DNA of 64,000 nucleotides from Polychytrium aggregatum (taxonomy: Eukaryota; Chytridiomycota; Chytridiomycetes; Polychytriales): positions 124,001 to 188,000 of the forward strand of contig NW_026516243.1 in assembly GCF_025602895.1 (NCBI RefSeq), read 5' to 3'. The translations under genes and the position numbers were made by a program. Positions 41,416-53,647 of this stretch are shown here, in pieces. Under the pieces are notes generated by a model that was given only the letters and a program-made list of their open reading frames with translations, had not been told where the DNA came from and searched no databases. Positions within the stretch are counted from its first letter, which is position 1; each line of letters opens with the position of its first letter.

Positions 41416-42938
41416 ATGTCTTCGGAAGAAGCCAGGAAGCAAAAGGAGCGCCAGCATCATCGGCTGTTTTCCGCCGACTTTATCGTCTGGCTCTCTGTGT
41501 TGGCAGTCGCTGCATCGACCCTTCTCTACATCCTCCTGAACCCAGAAGTCTCGCATCCAGCTGGCACACCTCCGCCCGATGAGACCCAGGCTTCCGCGGA
41601 GCATCACAGCGACCACGCCCATCATCTCTCACTGGAGCTCCGAAGACTTGAGCAAAAGGAGGCGCTCTCAAACCAGTTTCGAAAGGTAGTGTGTGAGCCC
41701 AGATCGGCGTCCGAAGCACACAAACTCGCTCGACTGTTGTCTGACTTGCGTGCTGGTCGATTGCTCAGGTCTATCCAAAAGAGATCCTTCCGCTCTTCTT
41801 CAACCACGACTATGAGAAGCTCTGGATTCCGCTCTATACCTGGCCTCCGCCGTGGGAGCAGCACTACCAGATCATCAGCAACGCCGAGTGCTGGGCTCGC
41901 GATCATGAGGACTCTGTGATAGGTGTGTGTGCCAGAACAGCAGCAAGCCTCACTGGGACTGGCTGCAGGGGCCGTTTGTCTGTTCTTCAGGATCCTGCCG
42001 GAATGTGGATGAAATAATGCGCCTGGCTGTTTATGGAGGTAGCACCGGGATGGTCGTGTTGATCTGCTTGATCAATGTCCCGAGGAAGCGCTCACCAGCC
42101 ACCAGACCGCACGACACCGCAACTGCTCCAGCCTGGACTGACAGCCCTGTGTTCTCCAGACGACAAGCTTGTTTCCAGCTACGTCGGCTTTCAATCCTCC
42201 AAGACAAGCGACATTGAAAAGTACTACGACGCCATGAACAGCGCCGCGTTCGAATATGTATATCACCACGAAGCATTCGAGCACAACCGCCTGAACTACT
42301 CCGATACCCTGCTGGTTCTGCAGCAGCGCCAGAGTCCCTCAAAGTCTGTCCCCATCGACGACATCTTTTCCACCCTCAACCACTTGAAGGCTCTGGCCTT
42401 TGCCCTTGAGCATTCGAGCCAGACCGAAAATTTCTCGTTCTCGATCGAGTTCCTGTCCAAGCTGCACGTCGATCTCTCGTCCAACCTCCAACTGGCCGTT
42501 CCTGACTCGGTCGATGCCGAGCTCGGCGTCTGGCGCAACCATGACGCTGCTTTGGGGCTATCGCATGTGCTGACTCCCTACTGGATCGAGGTCTTCCCGC
42601 TGATGGATCGCTACATCGAGTGGCTCAATCGATGCAGCACCGAACTGCAGGAGTCGCATAGCGCCTCCGACGATGGCCGAAACTGGATCCGCTCGGCGCT
42701 GTTTGCATTCGAGGCCCTCTATCGCTTCACAAGCATCAACCCATTCTCTAACGCCAACTCCAAGATCGCGCGACTGATTATGAATATCATCCTCGTCAAG
42801 GGCGGCCTTCCGCTCGTGGTTATATCGGATCCAGATGCGACCGCTTACTACAGTCTGTGGGAGAGCCCCAAAGACAAGCTGCCGTTCCTCCGCCACCACC
42901 TTGAGCTGCTGAATCGCAATCTGGCTTCGTATGTATGA
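41416..42938 (+). CDS. FICD-like membrane protein with degenerate Fic domain
   Basis: Three exons: 41416-41685, 41769-41922, 42160-42938 (400 residues). One N-terminal membrane helix (FIVWLSVLAVAASTLLYILL, about 21-42) gives a single-pass type II layout like animal FICD/HYPE. A Fic fold follows: AFEYVYHHEAFEHNRLNYSDTL corresponds to the inhibitory helix region ((S/T)xxxE(G/N), here degenerate). WIRSALFAFEALYRFTSINPF leads into the core motif. The canonical HPFx(D/E)GN(G/K)RxxR reads NPFSNANSKIAR (residues 335-346): the catalytic His is Asn335, the acidic residue Asn339, Gly becomes Ala340, and the first Arg becomes Lys343. The neighbouring 'ARLIMNIILVKGGLPLVVI' is well kept, so family assignment is firm. 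AMP transfer by the usual mechanism is unlikely. This is a probable pseudoenzyme with a structural or regulatory role. Confidence 0.75.
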
Positions 42939-43764
42939 GCCGCGGCGCCTGTCCTTGTGGGAACAGCGCAACGCCGCATACGCTTTGCCAAATAGCGCAC
43001 GACATCCAAATCTAAAGCAATGCGGCTCCTCACAGCCTGGATATCGGATCCTGTACTCTCAGAACACTCTGCAGAGGCTCTCGCCGGATCAATACACCCA
43101 TGCGCGTGCATTGGCCCATACCGCGTTCAGGAACAGGCCTGGTTATATCCTGCTCCTTCCGCAAAGTACCCTTCATCGTCCGCCCCGGGTCTGCGAGGGT
43201 GGAGCAGAGCGCGAGTGGTGCCATTTAATCGGCCTGGCCTCTCCGATCCTCCCAAACGGCCCGGCATTAGACTGCCAGCCGGCTGAGGGACTCGACATCG
43301 GGATGAGTCCGCAGCCAGTGCCAATGTTCCGTTGGTGCATCGTCCTATTCCCGGCCAGGCTCAAGAGTTCTGGCTGGCTCTCATCCGCCACTCGATCGGG
43401 GCGCTCTGTCGTGGCTCGGCTTCTCGTCATTGTGGCTTCCCTTTCGCTTCGTGCACTCGCCATCGTCGTTGGCCCGATGGTTTCTCGGTCTTGGGTTCGG
43501 GTCGTCAAGGATCACGTGCATCACCCGCACTTTCCTTCGAGCGCTGGCGATGCAGGCCTCTGCGTCTGCATCTTTCCGAATCGCCTCTCAGCGGTCGCCC
43601 CGGCAGCAACGCTATCGAGCGAGCCGAGGCCTCTGCGCGCACCCTCCGTCCAGCGGCACGATCCTGCATTTCGCTTCTGTTCGTTCCAACCGGTCTTGGA
43701 CGCGTCAGAGCCCTTGCCCAGCCAAAGCCCGCATCTGTCTCCGTCGATCAATCAACTACCCGTC
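42939..43764. other. Intergenic / leader region of the LF4-like kinase
   Basis: One frame stays open through most of this region (42931-43941) but has no domain-like sequence and overlaps the kinase start in another frame. It is probably untranslated leader plus promoter. Confidence 0.45.
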
Positions 43765-46700
43765 ATGTCGATGTCACGATACCGCACCATCAAGCTGCTG
43801 GGCGACGGATCCTTTGGATCGGTCCTGATGGCCGAAAACAAGGAAACGGGCGAGGTGGTATGTGGCACATCAACTCGATCGGCAGGGCGCTGTGGCGAGT
43901 GGAGCCCAGGCCGACCCGTCCCATCGCTGGGCAATTGGTGATATGACTCAGCAAAACGAAGCCGAAATGACTCGATGCCGTTGATGGAATCAGGAGATTG
44001 CGCAGGGCACCAGGGTCCGGATCTAACGTCCAGGACCACACGGTCAACCTCGATATGTTGGGCTGGGGGCATTCCCACACGCAGGTCGCCATCAAGAAGA
44101 TGAAGAAGAAATACTACTCCTGGGACGAGTGCCTGAGTCTTCGCGAGATTAAGGCAAGCAGTAGCGATGCCGCCAACGCAGCTTGCTGTGCGTGGCTCGA
44201 GCGTGCGAAAGGCAGCGCAAACGATCTTGGGCTGACGGTATATCACGTTTATGCACGACTCCAGTCCCTCAAGAAGATCAACAACCATGTGAACATCATC
44301 AAGCTGCGGGAAGTTGTCCGAGAAAGCGATGAGCTGTTCTTTGTGTTTGAGTATATGGAGGGCAATCTATATCAGAAAATGAAGGCTCGCGAAGGCAGGC
44401 CGTACAGTGAAGCTGAGGTCAAGCGATTCATGTAAGCCTGTGGCTGGCAAGGCTGTTGGCTGGAGAGATTTGAAGCCGAGAATATGGCAGAGCCCACAGT
44501 CGAGTTGCTCGGTGGTGATTCTGCCTGCCGACGCCATGGCCCTCTCTGAAAACGATTGAACCGAGTTGATGGCGATCTGTCCAATCCGTGCCTGGCATTC
44601 CACGAGTATTCGATGGCCCCAACGATTCACACCGCTCACTGTCGCGCTGGTCTGGGTGGTTAGATTTCAGGTTCTGCTTGGATTGGCGCATATGCATAAG
44701 CACGGGTTCTTCCACAGAGACATGAAGCCTGGTGAGTGGTCGCAATCTGATGGGTGGATTAACGGGTGGATCAACGGCGCCCCCGCTGTCAACTGCATCT
44801 ACTCTCGTCTGCAGCTTTGCGCATGGCTGACCCACTCATTTGAACTTGAAAACTGGAATAGAAAACCTGCTTCTTTCGGGGGATGTCATCAAAATTGCCG
44901 ACTTTGGTCTGGCTCGCGAGATCCGAAGTCGACCACCGTACACGGAATACGTCAGCACTCGATGGTATGCGCACATGAAGCCAGAGCCGAGCCCATGCAT
45001 TTGTTGATCAACGCATCGGTGGCTTTCAGAATGCACAGCTGCATCCTATCTCGTACCCCGAAATCGACACCGCATCATCGGGCAGCTTGTTGCCTAGCTT
45101 TATATCCGTCCACTAGCGTCGTCGTTCCTTGCGTACCCATGACCTGTCTCTGACACTCCAACTCATCCAGGTATCGGGCGCCAGAGGTTCTTCTAAGATC
45201 GACCGTGTATTCTTCGCCGATCGATGTTTGGGCCATTGGCACCATCTTGGCAGAAATGTTTACACTCCGACCCCTGTTTCCCGGAAGCTCTGAGGTGGAC
45301 GAGATCTACAAGATAGTGTCGATCCTTGGCTCCCCAACGAATGAACCCGATCGTGTGCAGACGCCACGCCGGAAGCCCGGAAGCTACTATTCGCCCGACA
45401 CACCTTTCTCGGATCGACATGGGATCAGGGCCGGTGGTGTCTGGCCAGAAGGCATTCGGTTGGCTGCAGCCATGGGGTTCAAGTTCCCACACATGGCCTC
45501 AGTGCCCCTCAGCCAGATCATTCAAAATGCCCCGACAGAGGCCCTCCAGCTGATTGCGGACACACTTCGATTCGATCCCAACGAGCGTCCCACGGCGTCC
45601 GAGTGTCTGCAAAACCCTTGGTTCAGCGATCTGTGGACGACTGACCTGGCCCGGAATGCCATGTCGGCTCCGCCGCCTTCTGTCAAGTCGTCTGTGGTGG
45701 CAGCAAGCCGTGCCGATGCATCGCTGGCTGACCCAGAGTCTTACAGCTCCATTGATGAAGTAGCACACTTGACTCCTCCTTTGCAGCCGTTTGGCTCGAG
45801 TCGATCGCCTATCAAGGGCATTGGAGGCCCTGGACACACTGGCAGCAAGCCAGTGCAAGCAGTCCTCACTCCGACATTCGAAGAAGTACCGGAGACTGCG
45901 CTGAAGGGCAGCAATCACGATCTCGTTGACCCACTTCTGGAACAAGAGAGCAGTGATCTGGTGATGCCGCTGGGGTTTGAAAAACCCCGGGAGGGTCGAT
46001 CGCCGTATGAGGAGATCGTATCAAAAGGTAAGATGGACAGAAAGCGACCCCGGAGCTGCAGTTCGATGCCTGACACAGTCTGCGAGGAACATTTGATGGA
46101 TCAGGAGGCTGGATACCCTACTTTCCTGGTGTGAACATCGATGGCTGTTGCCGTTTCGCTCATCGGCGTTGCCTCAAGCCAAGCCCATCCGCTGGGCTCG
46201 TGCGCATGCCACCATCGAGCATTCACATTGATCATGCGTTTCTCCTCCAATAGCCCAGTACACAAAACCCGATGCGATAGGCAGGCCATATCTGCCCCTC
46301 CCAAATGTGCACGCCGGTTCGGGCAACACGCCGACACGGCTGTCTTCGCAAGGTGCATCCAATGCAGTCGGCTCTGGATTCGAAAACATCCCTCCGAGGG
46401 CGGCTGGTGCGATCGGCTCGCGATCAAATGCAGAGTTCCCGCTATCATCGACTCCCGAGGCACATGAGGCAGACGATCGCATCGAGGGACTCTTGGAAGA
46501 GATGGACGAGATATCCGGCTTGCGACAGGAGACAAGGCAGACGGAGCCCGCGGCGACGGCTGGTAGGATGGCGGCGAGCACAGCGACCTACAACGACTCG
46601 TCAGGATACTATCCGATCTCAAGCGTAGGACCAAAGATGCCGCTTCGGGATGTGCCCAAGATCCCTGGTATCGGCAGCAATCCCTTGCAGCTCGCCAGCT

Positions 46701-48090
46701 ACACTTCTGCTCAGAACGGCCTCGACAGCTCCGCCATGTACCCGCGGCATCCAAATGCATCGCAATCGCAGCTCCAAAGGCCGCCATCACTCTCTCCTTA
46801 CCAAGAAGCTATCCGAAATTCCACAAAACTACCAGAATTTATTTCAGATAAGGTTCCTTTGAAGCCAATATCGATATCATCTTCGATCCAGCTCCAGCAG
46901 AGAACCACACAATACGCATCGCCGTCCACCAACCTGGCCCCGATCGCAGGTCGGATGCGCGAGCAGTCGCCGACCCAGCAGAGCAAGGGCCACACAGACC
47001 CTGCATTAGCGGCGGCTGGTGCCAAGTCCTCCAAGGTGACCTCGTTTTTCTCGAATGCTGCATCTCTTCTGCAGAAACGGCCGACTGGACAGCAAGCTTT
47101 GCCGCCCGCCGCTGCCTCTCCAGCTGTGGCGACGACCTCGGACCGGCCGCCACGGTTAGACAACCTTCGGGTGAAAGGTAATAGCCACCCTGGCACGCCG
47201 ATGCGTCTTGGTATCTGCTCTGACGGCGTTGCTTGCGAACTAGGAGAAATGAATGGGCAGTACCCAGAGTTGATATCTTCGCTAACCTGGCCATGCCGGG
47301 CTTGATCCTCGCTGCAACCCCTGTCCATGGCGCAGGACTGTCCATGTCGAGGACCATGCTCGCCCAGCAGCCAACTCATCCAGCCCACGCTAACCCAAAT
47401 CGTCGAAGCTCCATCAACCCCTCAAGCAACATAGTTGGCTCTGTTGGCGCCAGCCAAGCTGCGGGCGGATTTGGTGGAATCACGAGTCCATATCAAAGCA
47501 CCTCGAACCTCAACAGCATCCTGGGCTCGTCCTCGAACCTGCGGCCGTCCAACATAGCTGTGCCCGGAGGACGCCTGCGCTCTCACAGCACTCAACATGA
47601 CCCGCTGTATGCCGGGACCAGGAACGCCGCTGTTTCATCTCCGTCAGGGCATGGCCATGGCCGCGGAGCTCATGAAGGCGGCAGGGCATCACGGCGCCAG
47701 TCTATCACCTACAACCCTAACGTGCACGGCTCCAAATCCAGTCTTGCCTTCCCCACAATTCCAGAGTCAAGGCGCTTCGGCAAAGACGAGTGGTCAATGG
47801 CTGGTGAGCAGGGAGGCCTTGCGGGCTGGAACGCCTCTGACAGCAAGAGCATCATAGGGCAAAGCGCCACTAGCGGCATCAATCTACCTGCTCTCTCGAA
47901 TCCCACGCCGCACCACGGCAAGCGACCAAGGGCCAACAACCCGAGCCAGCCGCCTGCTCAACCTGCCCAGCAGTCGCCCGGCATTGCACACGGACAACGC
48001 CCCCCAAACGGACGCCCAGATGGCTCCAGCGGCGAGAATTCCAAGTCGGACTCGCGGCGCAACAAGATGCTCTTCGGAGGCATATACTAG
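43765..48090 (+). CDS. RCK-family protein kinase (MAK/ICK/LF4; Ime2-like)
   Basis: Eight exons: 43765-43857, 44085-44153, 44265-44431, 44664-44731, 44862-44964, 45171-46027, 46254-47177, 47261-48090 (1036 residues). Kinase motifs: [19 protein letters not shown] (Gly loop), [69 protein letters not shown] and [22 protein letters not shown]. The TEY activation motif with 'STRWYRAPE' and '[19 protein letters not shown]' is specific for the MAK/ICK/MOK group, whose members limit flagellar length (LF4) or act in meiosis (Ime2, Pit1). Given other flagellar genes here, an axonemal role is plausible. [16 protein letters not shown] insert lies before WPEGIRLA. The 550-residue tail is Ser/Asn-rich and disordered. 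The second intron (44154-44264) starts with GCAAGC, a GC-AG intron. Confidence 0.88.
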
Positions 48091-48623
48091 TGCGACAGAG
48101 GACATGTTCTGGCGGCGATTCATGCTGCTAGCAATAGCGTTATTTGTCCGCCTTCTTGATTGTTTCGTTGCCTGGTTTTGACCCTGCCCATTCTGCTCCT
48201 GTTCTGTTCGAGGAGTCTGCCTGACAAGTCTCGAGCAAAGGAATACATGTACGATACAGCACACAACACATGGCCATACCTGGCTCGATCAAACTCACCC
48301 ATTGCCTGCACATCAGTGGATTTGGTGCAGCCACAAGCAACGATCGTGGGGACAGGACTGGGGTAGATGAGGCGCCTATTACGCCAGCATGTGGAAAACT
48401 GCGTCGTAGAAGTGGCATGGCGGGCCAACAACCATGGCGGGCCAAGAAACATAGATCTGGGCGGGAAACAGGATGGCCAGCTGCGTCATTGATATTGGAA
48501 CCTACAGCCCAGTCCATCGTCGATAGATCCACCGCTCCATCTACCAGGGTCGTACTCGCGCGGGGCATTCCGATCACCGAGGCGGCTCACACTGGTTACC
48601 TGCTCTCTCAGACGACTGGAAGC

Positions 48624-51563
48624 ATGTCCGAAATCCATGTAGCTGACCTGGCTGATCTAGCCAAGGGAGCAATGTAAGCATGCCACAGACAAGCTGACCG
48701 GAACAGCCGAGCATAGAAGCCATTCCCTTCTCCCAGATCAGAGCCTCGCTACTGAGTTCGTCGTCACCTTGCCTATCAGGAAAGAAGTCTCGACTCCGGT
48801 CGGCAAAGTCCTGCTCTCCCGAATTGAGGACAGGGTCTATGCGACCGCCGCACTCTGTCCGCATGCCAAGGCTTCGTTGGTCAAGGGCACCCTCTCAAGC
48901 GACGGGCGTCTGATGTGTCCCTGGCACGGCGCCTGCTTCCATGTTGCCAGCGGCGACATTGAAGACGGACCTGCCATAGATCATCTGCGAAGCTACAAGG
49001 TAGACCACGAGCCCGCAAAAGCACTGTGTTTCAGCTGCCTCTACGAAGCACTGCTCAGGTTCATATCTGTGATATTCTTCGCAGGTGTCAGTTCGGGATG
49101 ATAAGGTCATGTTGGTTCTCGAAGGCAATGGTGAGCAGTCACACTCCTTTCGCGAGGGACTTACTTCTCCGCAACTGGGAAAGCGCTGAACAGCATTGCG
49201 TGCCATCGACATTGTTCTGAGTCCTTGAGGCGTCTCGTCTAGAGCCCAAGGGTCCCGGTCGAGCGCCGCGATGCCTCAAACAGTCATCCAGCGAATCCGA
49301 GCAAGTTGTGGTTTTGGGAGGTGGCGCTGCCGGCTTTGCGGCTTGCGAGTCCCTCCGCGAGGTAGTAGCCCTTCAATCTTGGTCGGTTGTACCTGGGCCG
49401 TTGGTGGTGGCTTATGCTTTGGCCTTCATGGATACAAGCTGCGACTTGGTGCAATCTCGATTGCAAGCTCAGTATCCCTGATTCACGCGACCGGCTGGCT
49501 CGATGTTGGCACTGGTTTTCAGCTTGGCTTCTTGGGTAGAATCCTCATGATCACCAGCGAAAGCTACTTGCCCGTCGAACGGTAGGCTGTCAGGAACTCT
49601 ACTAGCTTCTGTGCTCAGTACAATCCCGTCGATGCTGCTTACATCGGTCGCTCGATTCGGTTCTCTTGGACAAATGCGACTGCAGTCCAAAGATTGGGAA
49701 ATCGCTCAAGATCGACGCGGCCAAGATTGCCCTCCGCGATGCAGCCTACTTTACCGAACGGGATATTCTCGTGCGCCTCAATACGGTCAGTCGGCCCGCT
49801 CTTCGAGACCGCCACGATTGGGGATAGTCCTCCCTGAGATTGCTCATCGCTTTTGATCAACTGTTCCAGGAAGCTGTGTCAGTGGATACCGGCGCCAAAA
49901 CAGTAGTGGTGCATAACATTACGTCGGATCAGCGCGAATGCATCAGCTACAACCGTCTGGTGATTGCGACTGGAGCCAAGGCAAGCTGAGCCCTCGTTGT
50001 GAAGCCAGCCACTCCGTGTCCAAGCGAGCAGCAACTCGTGCAAGAGCCTTACACTGCCATAACTCATGCGAGATCTCCTCTTCTATACCTTCACAGCCAC
50101 GAGTTCCCCAGATTCCAGGCCATGAACTGAGGAACGTGTTTACGATTCGCCGTGTCGAAGACGCCAATGCCCTGGACGCCGGTACCATTTCTTGCGATCG
50201 CACGGCAGCCCTCATCCCAGATTGAGACATGCACATGCCCATGCTCACTTTGGAAGCTGCATACGAGCCTGGCGACTTGGCCCAAAATCGTGGCTCCAGT
50301 TGATAACGATGCACTCTCGACACACATCAATCCCCAATCCCTCATGTATCCAGCTCTCGCGGCAGTCTCTCAAGGGCAGGCGGCTCTTCCCAGGATTGTC
50401 ATCATCGGGTCCGGGTTCATCGGACTCGAGGCGGCCGCGGTGCTCGCCAAGAAAGCCAAAGTCGAGATTGTCGGTCGAGAACGCATTCCGCTCCAGAAGA
50501 TTCTCGGCCCACGTATTGGCCAAGCGATACAGAAGCTGCACGAACAGAACGGAGTTGTCTTTCACAATGATGGCCAGGTGGCTGAAATCCGTCCCTCTGG
50601 CAAGTTCGTCTTGCTCCTTGTTGCTGCCGGCAGTATGTGTGGCGAATACGTTGAAATGATGCATTCTAATCCGCAGTGCTGATATCGGAACTGCAGACTC
50701 TAATCCAGAAGTTGCGGGCTCCGTTGTTCTCGCCGACGGAAGAGTTCTGGAGGCCGCCATCGTGATATTCGGAGTCGGTGTTGTTCTTTCGACCCAGTTT
50801 CTGGAAGGGAGCGCCATCCAAGTGGATGCAGACGGTGGAATTGCTGTGGACAAGTACCTCGGCGTCAAGGGGCAGGAATATGTTTATGCTGCTGGTACGT
50901 CAGCGTGGGCGAGTGCCATCGAACCGTCCGGCGGATTTGTTTAACTCTACGATGCTTATGTTTGCCAATCTGGAACTCGGTGCTACTGCCCAGGCGATAT
51001 TGCGAGGTACCCCTACCATTTGGAGGGGGCTGCCGTTCGCATCGAGCACTGGAATGTTGCTATGGACCAGGGCCGCACTGTGGCCAGAAACATCTACGCC
51101 AGAATGACAGGCAAATCCGAGCTCCAAGGCTTTCAGTCGGTTCCATATTTCTGGTACGCCTACATAGGAGGATTGACCCACCACATCCCAACCCAAGTCC
51201 GTCTGTTGTGGATGCATTTCCTTCCCGAAGTGGCTCTCACCACCCAACGGCGCTGCTGCACATGTTGCGGGCCATAACTTCATCTGACACAGGAGCACCC
51301 AGTACGGAAAGAGCCTGCGATACTCGGGGCATTGCCGCGAAGGTTTTGACGAGGTCATCATCCAGGGATCCACTGATCTGAACCCGGACGGGTCTGGTCT
51401 TGGGTTTTGTGCGTTTTACGTCAAGAACAGCCAGGTCGTCGCAGCATCCAGCATTGCCCGAGACCCGGTCGTGTCGCATTTCAGCGAGCTCTTGCGACTT
51501 GGCAAAGCTCCAACCCCGGAGCAGCTGCGAAACGGGCTCGAGATCACCACGGTTTCGATCTGA
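48624..51563 (+). CDS. AIFM3-like Rieske / FAD-dependent reductase
   Basis: Many exons; clear ones are 48624-48673, 48780-48999 and 49085-about 49131, the rest approximate. The N-terminal Rieske domain has CPH (in TAALCPHAKASLVKG) and CPWHGACF, the two Cys-x-His pairs that bind a 2Fe-2S cluster. A pyridine-nucleotide disulfide oxidoreductase core follows: VVVLGGGAAGFAACESLRE (FAD), FTIRRVEDANAL, RIVIIGSGFIGLEAAAVLA (NAD(P)H) and GQEYVYAAG. C-terminal blocks IEHWNVAMDQGRTVARN, SVPYFW and KSLRYSGH..EGFDEVIIQG match the AIFM3 group of the apoptosis-inducing-factor family. It probably passes electrons from NAD(P)H through FAD; location may be mitochondrial, but no clear presequence is seen. The stop is at 51561-51563. 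Because of the many short introns several borders need transcript support. Confidence 0.75.
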
Positions 51564-51691
51564 GATTCGCGGCCGGGCTACCGGGTATGTGCGCGGTGTA
51601 TTCGCTCAATATAGCTGTGCACTCGGCGGAACGGCAATGTCGCCCCGCTGTCGGCGATGATTCACGAATCTGATGCGGTATTGCTGCCGGA

Positions 51692-53028
51692 TCACTCGTC
51701 ATCCAGCTCTCCCTCGGACTCCAACTCGTGCCCCTCTGCCATATCCATCATTCGCTGCCAACGGTCCTCGAGGATAGCCTCTCGCTCGTCCGAGAGGATC
51801 CTGTCGGGATCGACCAGCTTGATCTGTTGTTAGAGGGAAGGCTTAATGAGACAGCATGCAACTCTGCTGCCTCGTGCGAACGAAGAGCCACGGTATACGG
51901 CAGCCTGACAGCAAAGTTTATAGAGTATGCTGGCGAGGCAAGACAGCTTACATGCGGAATAGGAAACTTTTTAGGCCTTTGCCCTGGCAGAGGTGGTAGA
52001 TCGATGAGCGTTCCGCACTTGGGTAGCCCTTTAACCCATTCGCCGTGGTACGACTGCCGCTTCTGCTTGTATATGTATTTTCCGGGTCCCTCCTTGAGAT
52101 CATCCATCCACATTCCTTCGTATCGATCCCCGTTCGCTGAGGTTGGGCCGTCCAGAGGGCCCAGTCGGGCAGTGTGCGACATGGTTGCGATTGAATGTGC
52201 CGGTGCGATACGGGTGGGATGCGGGTTCAGGAGTGAGTTGAATGAAACCTTTCCACGCTCTTCAGAGTTGCAGGCGGGCAGGGCAATCGACAGCGCCTCA
52301 ACGCTTACCCAACAGCAATATGCCCTGTCCTTGCCGCTTTTCCTCGTGCCATTCACCCTCGTAAACTGATCCATCGATGTAGAACATTTTGCCCCAGCCC
52401 TCCTTCATATTGTTTTCCCAGTGTCCCTCGTAATGGCTCCCGTCTTCATAGTAGTGCGTGCCAAAGCCATGTCGCTTGTCGTTCTGCCATTCGCCTGCGT
52501 AGACCTTGCGCAGCTGGGCCGTGGGCTCGCTGATGTCGTCTGAGGGCTCTTTCGGGACGCTGAAGGTGCCATACCCATGTCGCATATCATTTTGCCACTC
52601 CCCTTCGTAAACGCTTCCGTTTTTGCGGTAAAAGTAGGTTCCGTTGCCTGCGCCAACGTATGATCAGCACCCGTGATGGAAATAGCAAGTCCAGCTGCAG
52701 TCGGAGAAGGACACTGTCTCTGCGTCGAGGACATGGTTCGCTGAGGGCGAGCCGAGCCAACCGTGATAACAGCACGAAATCATGGCTCGCGCGTGCCTGC
52801 CGATCTCTTGCATGGCATGAGCAAGAAGCGCCTACCGTGCTTGAGATTGCCCTTCCACTCGCCAAGATACTGGTCGCCGTTGATCATGTACACGGTGGCG
52901 TGAGGGCCATTCTTCAGGGCGAGGGCATCCTTCAGCTGCCACTTGGCCGCATTTCGGATGTGGGAGTGCCGATTGATGGCCAAGGGATTGACATTGGGGC
53001 GAATTGGACCGTGGATGGGTTTGGACAT
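51692..53028 (-). CDS. MORN-repeat protein, MORN3-like
   Basis: At least four exons on the minus strand, from ATG 53028 to TGA 51692-51694. MORN units in order: NGDQYLGEWKGNLKHG, NGSVYEGEWQNDMRHGYGTF, RKVYAGEWQNDKRHGFGTHY, DGSHYEGHWENNMKEGWGKM, DGSVYEGEWHEEKRQGQGIL and NGDRYEGMWMDDLKEGPGKY. Then comes the diagnostic C-terminal block KCGTLIDLPPLPGQRPKKFPIP and LVDPDRILSDEREAILEDRW. The 'KCGTMIDFGR..P..FPIP' block with the 'LDPDG.L..A' helix is specific to MORN3, a protein linked to sperm and flagella in animals. Here a flagellar or membrane-scaffold role is inferred. The tail is acidic (ELESEGELDDE). The start is the first Met in phase; exon borders are approximate. Confidence 0.8.
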
Positions 53029-53647
53029 TGGGGCGAGGGTCCGTGCTGGAAGGACCGATGGATGCTCAATGTCGGATACCCGAACTGCAATCGGCGCTAG
53101 CAGAGACGCTGAGGGCAACGGTGGTCGCCGAAGCGAGCAAAGGACTCAAAGCGCCGCGATGAGGTCATAGCCAATGGCCCAATCAGAGCACGGATGATCG
53201 GTGGTCGGGATGGGAAGCAGGAGGGAAGCAAGCGGGAAGCAGGAATGAAGCAGGAGGGAAGCAGGAGGGAAGCAGGAGGAAAGCAGACGGCAGCTTGGTC
53301 CATTCCGGAGAGCTCTGGCATTTATTCACATCGATATACTCGAGTCACTTGGTCTCCAGTCTCCTTGGACACGCCGTTTGGTCATGACGGGCGATGGTGT
53401 ATATTCAGGACACAGAAATCAGCAACTCAATAGGGCGACCCGTTTCGCTTTAAGTGAGCTGTATATCGCCAAGACTACATTCCTCTATGGAATACGACAA
53501 AACGGACTGGTCGTAGCGACGGTGTTCAACATGTCCCCCGGCACAGGCCCGTGGAACGATTGACGATGACGAATCGAAATGCCAAACTTGACTCGATCCC
53601 AACGCCATGGAGGCGGCCGAAGATGCGCGGTGCCTTGCAAAGCATAC
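53029..53647. other. Intergenic with tandem repeat
   Basis: Lies between the start of the MORN gene and the stop of the kinase-SEL1 gene, both on the minus strand. It contains the GGGAAGCAGGA repeat. No gene recognised. Confidence 0.5.
53211..53286. repeat. Tandem repeat, ~11-bp unit (GGGAAGCAGGA)
   Basis: About six to seven imperfect purine-rich copies. Confidence 0.9.

Noticed and set aside
42931-43941. 336-codon frame upstream of the LF4-like kinase
   Set aside because: No domain-like sequence, and it ends inside the kinase's first intron while overlapping exon 1 in another frame. It is more likely leader.
45350-45440. Possible extra intron in the kinase before WPEGIRLA
   Set aside because: No donor/acceptor pair preserves phase, while reading through keeps the frame and the total length divisible by three. 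Treated as an insert.
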